Of a DNA stretch of 47,365 nt, positions 41,908-47,365 are shown one piece after another. Position 1 is the first letter of the stretch. Each line of letters starts with the position of its first letter. This stretch comes from an uncultured Eubacteriales bacterium (GTDB lineage: Bacteria > Bacillota > Clostridia > Christensenellales > CAG-138), in contig UQRU01000007.1 in assembly GCA_900543475.1 (NCBI GenBank), forward strand, positions 1-47,365, given 5' to 3'. The position numbers and the translations under genes are program-made. Below the pieces are notes generated by a model that had not been told where the DNA came from, did no database searches, and saw only the letters and a program-made list of their open reading frames with translations.

Positions 41908-42633
41908 ATGGCAAACGAAAACCAATATCTTTCCGAACTCGCACTGGAATGCATAAAAAATATGATCGTGGAAAAAGGGATGAAGCCCGGGGACAAACTT
42001 CCGCCGGAGCGCAAGCTGGCCGAGCTTTTTAATACCAGCCGCGCCCCTGTTCGGGAAGCTTTAAAAATCCTGGAATACGCGGGCATCCTTTATCGCAAGG
42101 AGGGTTACGGGTTATATATTCGGGATATTTCCGCCACTGACCCCATCGGTAAGCTGAATTTCGCTTTGACTACCACCAGCAAAACCATCAATGAACTGAT
42201 GGAGCTGCGTATTTCCTTAGAGGCGGACGCTGCCTATTGCGCCGCCATCCGCAGGGATGAAAACGACCTCTTGGCCTTAGAAAAAGCCATTACAAAAATG
42301 CGGGAGATCCATCTGAAGGATCGGAGCGACAAGGGGATGCAAATGCTGCAGCATGAATCCTTGAACTTCCATCGCGCCATTATGGAGGCGACCAAAAACG
42401 CCGTTTTGCAAAGCGTTTATGGCCAATTGCTCAGCTTGTTGCAGCTCTCTCGCCAATATATGACAGCCCGATTGGTATCCCGCCACGATCCCCTCAGCGA
42501 CCATGAGTCCATATATAGAAAAATTGTAGATCAAGATCCAGAAGGCGCACGTGTTTATATGAAAAAGCATCTTATTGATACCAAGGATTCCTATAACGCA
42601 ATCATTAACGAGGATAAAAACCAATGCCAATAG
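41908..42633 (+). CDS. GntR family regulator, FadR/FCD subtype
   Basis: A 241-residue regulator. The N-terminal winged helix (about residues 10-75) shows KPGDKLPPERKLAELFNTSR and APVREALKILE. The C-terminal all-helical FCD domain (about 90-230) has the metal/ligand residues in ELRISLEADAAYCAA, LNFHRAIMEAT and DHESIYRKIVDQDPEGARVYMKKHL. FCD regulators usually sense small carboxylic acids. The ATG at 41908 follows AAAGGGGGG. The three nearby palindromes fit its binding type. It overlaps the DUF554 gene by 10 bases. Confidence 0.88.
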   Translation: MANENQYLSELALECIKNMIVEKGMKPGDKLPPERKLAELFNTSRAPVREALKILEYAGILYRKEGYGLYIRDISATDPIGKLNFALTTTSKTINELMELRISLEADAAYCAAIRRDENDLLALEKAITKMREIHLKDRSDKGMQMLQHESLNFHRAIMEATKNAVLQSVYGQLLSLLQLSRQYMTARLVSRHDPLSDHESIYRKIVDQDPEGARVYMKKHLIDTKDSYNAIINEDKNQCQ

Positions 42634-43322
42634 GAATCATGATCGATAGCATTGCCATCGCTTCAGGCGCTTGCATTGGCGCTGCCCTAAGCAAGGTATT
42701 CCCCCAGCGGCTGGCAAAGAGTCTCTCCCAGTTGTTCGCCCTTTCGGCCATGGCTATTGGGATTACGTTAATCGTAGATTATCAGCAGTTGTCCGCTGTG
42801 ATCCTCTCCCTGATCCTCGGCACGGCCATTGGGGAAGCTTTCAATCTCAACCACCGGGCAAAGGGGATCTCCGCCAAGGTGGACGCACGGTTTAAGCAGC
42901 GGTTCGGCAACGGCCCGGTGGATATTTGTATCTTCATCAACCTGGTCGTCATGGCTGCGTGCAGTGGATACGGCCTCTTTGGCGCCCTCAATGAAGGCCT
43001 TTCCGCCAACCATGCCCCTTTGATCGCAAAGGCAGTGCTGGACTTCTTTACCTTCTTCTGCTTTGCCACTACCCATGGCGCCGTGCTGTCCTTGATCTGC
43101 ATTCCCCAATTTGTCATCTATTTTTGCATCTATTTGCTGGCGGGGTTCCTTTCCCCGTTTTTGGACCCTGTGGCAATGGGGGATCTTTCCGCTTGCGCCG
43201 GGGTGATCACCATGGCCACGGGTATCAATCTGCTGTGGGATCTGGATATTCCCCTCATTAGTATGCTGCCCGCTTTTTTGTTAAGCGTCCCCTTTTCCAA
43301 CCTATTCGCAATGCTGCTATAG
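42624..43322 (+). CDS. DUF554 family membrane protein
   Basis: A 232-residue protein with about six or seven membrane helices and no recognised catalytic motif. The sequence pattern (GACIGAALS near the N-terminus, ILGTAIGEAFNL, NPVD-like segment with CSGYGLFGALNEG) matches DUF554/YdfK. It starts inside the GntR gene, so it is translationally coupled and likely induced with it. A transporter for the island's substrate or product is possible but unproven. Confidence 0.8.
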   Translation: MPIGIMIDSIAIASGACIGAALSKVFPQRLAKSLSQLFALSAMAIGITLIVDYQQLSAVILSLILGTAIGEAFNLNHRAKGISAKVDARFKQRFGNGPVDICIFINLVVMAACSGYGLFGALNEGLSANHAPLIAKAVLDFFTFFCFATTHGAVLSLICIPQFVIYFCIYLLAGFLSPFLDPVAMGDLSACAGVITMATGINLLWDLDIPLISMLPAFLLSVPFSNLFAMLL

Positions 43323-43471
43323 CCTTCTTTGCAGCCTTTATGCAAGCTTGCCGCTTGGATCTCTTCCTTGCGGTTTAAAATAAAGCTACATTACCAGGAC
43401 CTGGCAAACCAACAACGACAATTCCGTTTACCCAAGCGCGATGGGTAATCGCCAAATGAGGAGGTGGCATT

Positions 43472-45478
43472 TTGAATCCATATTATCCACACCTATTCAG
43501 TCCATTAAAAGTGAAAAACCTCACCTACCGAAACCGTATCTTTGCCTCGCCCACAGGGCTAAAAGACCTGAGCGACATGAATCATTTGACCGTAAAGGGC
43601 ATTGATTACTTCAAGCGCAAGGCAAAGGGCGGCGCCGCCAACGTCACCATGGGAGAGGCCTACGTGCATCCCACCGGCGTGGTAGACTGGAGCTACAAGG
43701 TAAAGATGTATGACATCCGTTCCCAAGCCGGCATTTTCGACCTGGCGGTGGCCATCCATCAATATGGTTCCTATGCCTGCATCGAACTGAACCATGCCGG
43801 TATGCACTTCCACGACGACAACCGAATCAACTACGGCCCCAGCAACCGCATCGATGAATTCGATCAGCAGGACGGCCTGGGCAAGCGGGTACACCAGATT
43901 TACGAAATGCCCGAGAACATCATCGAGGAGGTTGTAGATTCCTACGGAAAAGCCGCCGCGCGGGCAAAGCATTGCGGCTATGACTCCGTGCTGGTCCATG
44001 CCGGCCACGGCTGGCTGCTGTCCCAATTCCTGTCCCCGGTGCTCAACGAGCGCACGGATAAATTTGGCGGCAGCCTGGAAAACCGGGCGCGGATCAGCCT
44101 GATGGTGGTGGACAGCATCCGCAAATACTGCGGCCCCAACTTCCCCATCGAATTCCGCGTCAGCGCCCGGGAGGGCTTGACGGAGGGCTTCCAGCTGGAA
44201 GACACCATCCAGTTCTGCAAATGGCTAGAGGAGCACGGGGTGGATATGATCCAAGTGACCTCCGGCTCCATCCACTTCTTAGAGACCGTAAACCTCACCG
44301 ATCCGCCGTGGTTTGTGACCGAGGAAGGCGTCAATGTGGAGGCGGCTTCCCAGATCAAGCAGCATCTGCACATTCCCGTGGGCGCGGTTGGCGCCATTAC
44401 GGACCCGGCCTTTATGGAGCAGATCATCGCCGACGGCAAGGTGGATTACGTGGTACTGGCTCGGGCCCTGATCGCAGATCCCGACCTGCCCTTAAAGGCC
44501 ATGAACGGGCATACGGAGGAGATCCGGCCCTGCCTGCGCTGTACCAGCTGCATGGATGGCGGTTACTTCAATCTTCCCCGGCACTGCTCCGTGAACCCTG
44601 TCTTTGGGCGGGATAGCCTTTTCGCCCGTCCGGCCTTCCCGGCGGAGAAAAAGAACGTGCTTATCGTTGGCGGCGGTCCCGCGGGCATGGAGGCGGCCAT
44701 CGTGGCTTCCCAGCGGGGACATAACGTAATCCTCTGCGAAAAGAGCGGCGAGCTGGGCGGCCTGCTGAACAAGATCGACGGGGAATCCTTCAAGATCCGG
44801 GTGAAGCAGTATAAGGAATACCTGATCCGGCAGGTCAAAAAGCATAGGATCGACCTTCGGCTGAATACCGAAGTAACGCCTGAATATGTAAAGCGTATCA
44901 ATCCGGATTTCCTGCTTTGCGCGGCAGGGGCCACGCCGGTATCGCTGCCCATTCCCGGCTACGAGAAGGCGATCCCCATCCTCCGGCTGTATACGGAGGA
45001 GCCGGATGTAGGCAAGTCCGTCCTGGTACTGGGCGGCGGGTTCTCCGGCATTGAAGCGGCCATCGGCCTGGCCATGAAGGGCGTAAAGGCTACGGTTGTG
45101 GAAATGGCGGACGAGATCTGCTCCGGCCCGGACGTACCCTTCCCCGGGACAGGCGCCATGCGGAAAAACGCTTTGCGGTTCTACGCTGCAAAATACAATG
45201 TGGAGATCATGCTCAACACCAAATGCCTGGAGGTCACCGATACCGGTATGATCTGCCAGAACAAAGATGGCGAGCGGTTTGAGCTCACTGCGGACAGCGT
45301 CATCACCGCCGGCGGCATGAAGCCCAACAGCGCGTTGGTGGAATCCCTGCGGGATACGGTCATCAACTTCCGGGCCATCGGCGATTGCTACGCGCCCGGC
45401 TTGATCCGCACGGCGGTGCGCGACGGCTTTGACGCAGCCATGTGCATTGGCCTGTACGATCCCGACAACATTTATTAA
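43472..45478 (+). CDS. OYE-type FMN/4Fe-4S/FAD-dependent ene-reductase (paralogue 2)
   Basis: 668 residues with the same layout as the 37.8-39.9 kb protein: FMN barrel with HAGHGWLLSQFLSPVLNERTD, [4Fe-4S] motif CLRCTSC plus a Cys 11 residues later (HCSVNP), FAD site VGGGPAGMEAAIVA and NAD site LGGGFSGIEAAIGLA. It should reduce a C=C or related bond with NAD(P)H. Trp again replaces the dienoyl-CoA reductase Tyr. The start is TTG with GGAGG upstream. It lies 149 bases after DUF554; no strong promoter is seen between. Confidence 0.88.
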   Translation: MNPYYPHLFSPLKVKNLTYRNRIFASPTGLKDLSDMNHLTVKGIDYFKRKAKGGAANVTMGEAYVHPTGVVDWSYKVKMYDIRSQAGIFDLAVAIHQYGSYACIELNHAGMHFHDDNRINYGPSNRIDEFDQQDGLGKRVHQIYEMPENIIEEVVDSYGKAAARAKHCGYDSVLVHAGHGWLLSQFLSPVLNERTDKFGGSLENRARISLMVVDSIRKYCGPNFPIEFRVSAREGLTEGFQLEDTIQFCKWLEEHGVDMIQVTSGSIHFLETVNLTDPPWFVTEEGVNVEAASQIKQHLHIPVGAVGAITDPAFMEQIIADGKVDYVVLARALIADPDLPLKAMNGHTEEIRPCLRCTSCMDGGYFNLPRHCSVNPVFGRDSLFARPAFPAEKKNVLIVGGGPAGMEAAIVASQRGHNVILCEKSGELGGLLNKIDGESFKIRVKQYKEYLIRQVKKHRIDLRLNTEVTPEYVKRINPDFLLCAAGATPVSLPIPGYEKAIPILRLYTEEPDVGKSVLVLGGGFSGIEAAIGLAMKGVKATVVEMADEICSGPDVPFPGTGAMRKNALRFYAAKYNVEIMLNTKCLEVTDTGMICQNKDGERFELTADSVITAGGMKPNSALVESLRDTVINFRAIGDCYAPGLIRTAVRDGFDAAMCIGLYDPDNIY

Positions 45479-45571
45479 AAACACGATTCCCTATCCTTCC
45501 ATGGTCTCCCGTTTCTACGGGCGGCCATGGAACTACTTTCTGTCCGGCATGTCCGGGGGAAAACAGACGCG

Positions 45572-45606
45572 GGGGTGTGGCCCGCCCCTTGGAAGGCCTA
45601 CACCCC
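45572..45606. repeat. Inverted repeat after the second reductase gene
   Basis: GGGGTGT (45572-45578) pairs with ACACCCC (45600-45606), extended by GG/CC with a bulge. No T-run follows; it may be part of a transcript end. Confidence 0.4.
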
Positions 45607-45616
45607 ATACCTCTTC

Positions 45617-45655
45617 GCAAAAATTAAGCCGGCTGAAACCCGACTTAATTTTTGC
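45617..45655. repeat. Perfect 12-bp inverted repeat before the aminotransferase-like gene
   Basis: GCAAAAATTAAG (45617-45628) and CTTAATTTTTGC (45644-45655) are exact reverse complements around a 15-base loop. It can act as a weak terminator for the reductase gene or as an operator; it lies 35 bases before the next start codon. Confidence 0.55.
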
Positions 45656-45689
45656 ATGATCAATACGGCATATAGTGAGGAAGAAACCT

Positions 45690-46853
45690 ATGGCATTGCT
45701 CCAGTATAAAGACCGCAAAGGCACCAATTGCGCCAAGTGGGACATTCTAGCCAGCAAATTTGGAAAAGCGGATTTGCTTTCCATGTGGGTGGCGGACATG
45801 GATTTCAAAGAACCGCCATGCGTTACCGCAGCCTTGCGCAGGTATATCGATGAAGTCCCCTTCGGCTATTTCGTCCCTCCTGCCTCCTATTTCCAGGCTT
45901 TTATCGATTGGGAACAGACCTATCACAATTATAAGGTCGACCCAGAATGGATTTGCTTTGCGCCAGGGGTGGTGCCGGCCATCAACTGGGTCATCCAGTT
46001 TGCCACCCAGCCCAAGGATGCAGTGATCGTGCTTACGCCGGTGTATTATCCCTTCCTGGAGTCGGTGCAAAACAACCAACGCAAGCTGGTACAATGCGAT
46101 CTGGCCCGGGATGGCATGACCTATACCATTGACTATGAAAAATTTGAGCAGGCCATCATCCAAAACCAGGCCAAGCTCTTTATTATGAGCTCCCCCCACA
46201 ACCCGGTCGGCCGGGTATGGCGGCCGGAGGAGCTACGGCCGCTGATGGAGATCTGCCGCAAGCATCATGTATTGGTGATCTCCGATGAGATCCACCATGA
46301 TTTTGTATATCCTGGCCATACCCACTATCCCACCGCCTCCCTGGGGGATTACGATGAATTTTTGATCACCATGACTGCGCCCTCTAAAACCTTCAATTTG
46401 GCGGCGCTGCAAAACTCCCTGATCATCATCCCAAATCAGGCGCTTCGGGAAAAATACCTGGCTTGCCTAATAAACCTGCGGTTTAATAGCGGCAACGCTT
46501 TTGGATATATCGCAGCGGAAGCAGCGTACCGGGAGGGACGGCCCTGGCTGGAGGAGCTGCTGGGCCATATTTATGGGAACTATTGCTACATCCGGGACGC
46601 CCTGACCCAGCATTGCCCGGACATCGGGGTGGCGCCGTTGGAAGGAACCTATCTGCTGTGGTTGAATTTCAGCAACCGCCTGCATACCCATGAAGAAATG
46701 GTGGATTTTGCCCAAAACCAATGCGGCCTGGCCCCGGATTACGGCTATTGGTTTGGCGGCGCCCAATTCAGCCCCTTTATGCGGCTGAATTTGGCAACCT
46801 CCCGCCAAAACGTAGAAACCGCCGCGAATGCTATAATTCGGGCGCTAAGGTAA
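45690..46853 (+). CDS. MalY/PatB family PLP-dependent C-S lyase / aminotransferase
   Basis: A 387-residue fold-type I PLP enzyme. The N-terminal DLLSMWVADMDFKEPP stretch is typical of MalY/PatB. The PLP lysine lies in TAPSKTFNLAAL (near residue 233), with SSPHNPVGRVW and VISDEIHHDFVYPG upstream. Members cleave cystathionine or other cysteine conjugates, giving pyruvate, ammonia and a thiol; some act as aminotransferases. The ATG at 45690 has GAGG at a good distance and is preferred to the GTG 15 bases earlier. It may belong to the reductase island or be independent. Confidence 0.88.
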   Translation: MALLQYKDRKGTNCAKWDILASKFGKADLLSMWVADMDFKEPPCVTAALRRYIDEVPFGYFVPPASYFQAFIDWEQTYHNYKVDPEWICFAPGVVPAINWVIQFATQPKDAVIVLTPVYYPFLESVQNNQRKLVQCDLARDGMTYTIDYEKFEQAIIQNQAKLFIMSSPHNPVGRVWRPEELRPLMEICRKHHVLVISDEIHHDFVYPGHTHYPTASLGDYDEFLITMTAPSKTFNLAALQNSLIIIPNQALREKYLACLINLRFNSGNAFGYIAAEAAYREGRPWLEELLGHIYGNYCYIRDALTQHCPDIGVAPLEGTYLLWLNFSNRLHTHEEMVDFAQNQCGLAPDYGYWFGGAQFSPFMRLNLATSRQNVETAANAIIRALR

Positions 46854-46939
46854 ATATATGCGCCGCCTAAGAAGCTATTTGCTTAAAACCATCATCCTGA
46901 AACGAGCATACTGAGAAAGCTATCCACTTATGTTTTTTC

Positions 46940-46965
46940 GGGGGGCCTATAAATAGGCGCCCCCC
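46940..46965 (+). terminator. Terminator after the MalY/PatB gene
   Basis: GGGGGGCCTAT pairs with ATAGG-(cg)-CCCCCC across an AA turn, then TTCTGTTT. It lies about 90 bases after the stop codon. Confidence 0.65.
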
Positions 46966-47352
46966 TTCTGTTTGGCTTACCAGCCGTTTCTCTACGGCAC
47001 ATTAACAGCAAGGAAGCAAACTTGGCCACAATTATTGATAGTGGCAAGGTTATTTTACTATGGTTTACGGGGCCTTAACTGAATAATGTCAGCCGGCAAT
47101 GGAGGCGTCCCTAAGGGCGGCCTCCATGCGTTTCATATTCATGTACTTCTTGTTACCCCACTGGGTGCCGGCCACATGACATAGCCGGATGCAGGCCAGC
47201 ATGAGACGCGACTTCATTCTTTCAGAGATTTGCAAACCTTTTTTTGTAAAACTTATTTCACCTTATCATACATTCTACATTCCTCCAAAATTCATACTTC
47301 GTTCAAACAAATATGGTAAACTAAGCAAAATTTCTTCACGAAGGGAGCGCCC
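46966..47352. other. Right-end intergenic region
   Basis: About 390 bases holding a short minus-strand frame (entered below) and, at its right end, a possible extended -10 box TGGTAAACT (47314-47322) for the next plus-strand gene, without a clear -35. Otherwise nothing is recognised. Confidence 0.5.
47089..47262 (-). pseudogene. Short unrecognised frame, possible gene remnant
   Basis: An open stretch of 57 codons whose first ATG is at 47217. The translated part is helical-looking and basic (SERMKSRLMLACIRLCHVAG, then MNMKRMEAALRDAS). It has no clear ribosome-binding site. It could be a real small gene, or the 3' end of a decayed larger gene, perhaps a transposase; I cannot assign a family. 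Confidence 0.25.
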
Positions 47353-47365
47353 ATGGCCAAATTCC
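47353..47365 (+). CDS. Start of a gene cut by the window edge
   Basis: ATG-GCC-AAA-TTC preceded by AAGGGAG at six bases. Only four codons are visible, so no function can be given. Confidence 0.5.

Noticed and set aside
37830..45478. Calling the reductase island a bile-acid (bai) operon
   Set aside because: Only the two reductase types resemble BaiCD/BaiH; CoA ligase, CoA transferase, dehydratase and BaiG-type transporter genes are absent.
44492..45484. 330-residue minus-strand frame opposite the second ene-reductase
   Set aside because: It has shadow composition, no ribosome site and covers the FAD/NAD domains of the real gene.

Overview
The window looks like chromosome from an anaerobic, GC-rich member of the Clostridia. 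The signs are a stand-alone Spo0A-type DNA-binding domain, several ferredoxin and [FeFe]-hydrogenase-type iron-sulfur proteins, a hydrogenase-style NADH module, anaerobe-type flavin/FeS ene-reductases, a low-GC Gram-positive style of promoter (TTGACA-17-TATAAT) and strong Shine-Dalgarno sites. The Oscillospirales/Christensenellales range fits, but genus cannot be settled from this sequence. I see no rRNA, tRNA, CRISPR array, prophage block or complete insertion sequence.

Layout. 0.1-2.4 kb: DEDDh exonuclease, GNAT acetyltransferase and XRE regulator (minus). 2.5-5.3 kb: a Crp/Fnr regulator facing a thiol-redox operon (TrxA, DUF6132, CcdA, TlpA-like), with a suspicious poly-G/poly-C tract between them. 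5.4-7.6 kb: hexapeptide acetyltransferase, C_GCAxxG_C_C protein and opine-type dehydrogenase (minus). 7.8-13.8 kb (plus): small lipoprotein, diaminopimelate-decarboxylase-type PLP enzyme, orphan Spo0A effector domain, polytopic membrane protein, cyclophilin, GT2-like protein. 13.9-20.5 kb (minus): complete phosphate operon pstS-pstC-pstA-pstB-phoU-phoB-phoR. 20.8-21.7 kb: CorA-type transporter.

21.8-31.7 kb is a hydrogenase-related signalling and electron-transfer region. On the plus strand a sensory [FeFe]-hydrogenase-like protein with a PAS domain overlaps a SpoIIE-type phosphatase. On the minus strand a nine-gene operon encodes NuoE, DRTGG, an RsbT-like ATPase, a second hydrogenase-like FeS protein, DRTGG, PHP, a second ATPase, an HndB-like protein and NuoF. 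It matches the accessory part of NAD(P)-linked [FeFe] hydrogenases, but the catalytic HydA/HndD subunit is absent and a strong terminator follows nuoF. A FeoB-associated mini-protein behind a structured leader lies between the two strands.

32-37.7 kb: MATE exporter, apgM-type phosphoglycerate mutase, a DUF4157-ADP-ribosyltransferase toxin-like protein with a small Cys-rich neighbour, and a redoxin. 37.8-46.9 kb is a likely catabolic island. Two OYE-type FMN/4Fe-4S/FAD reductases, an NhaC-family exchanger, a DUF554 membrane protein and a MalY/PatB-type PLP enzyme surround an FCD-type GntR regulator. Three copies of a TTTGGTATACCAAA-like operator lie in the divergent control region. The right edge holds a short unrecognised ORF and the first codons of another gene.

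The most interesting parts are the HydA-less hydrogenase module with its possible phosphatase/kinase switch, the DUF4157-ART toxin, and the operator-controlled reductase island of unknown substrate.
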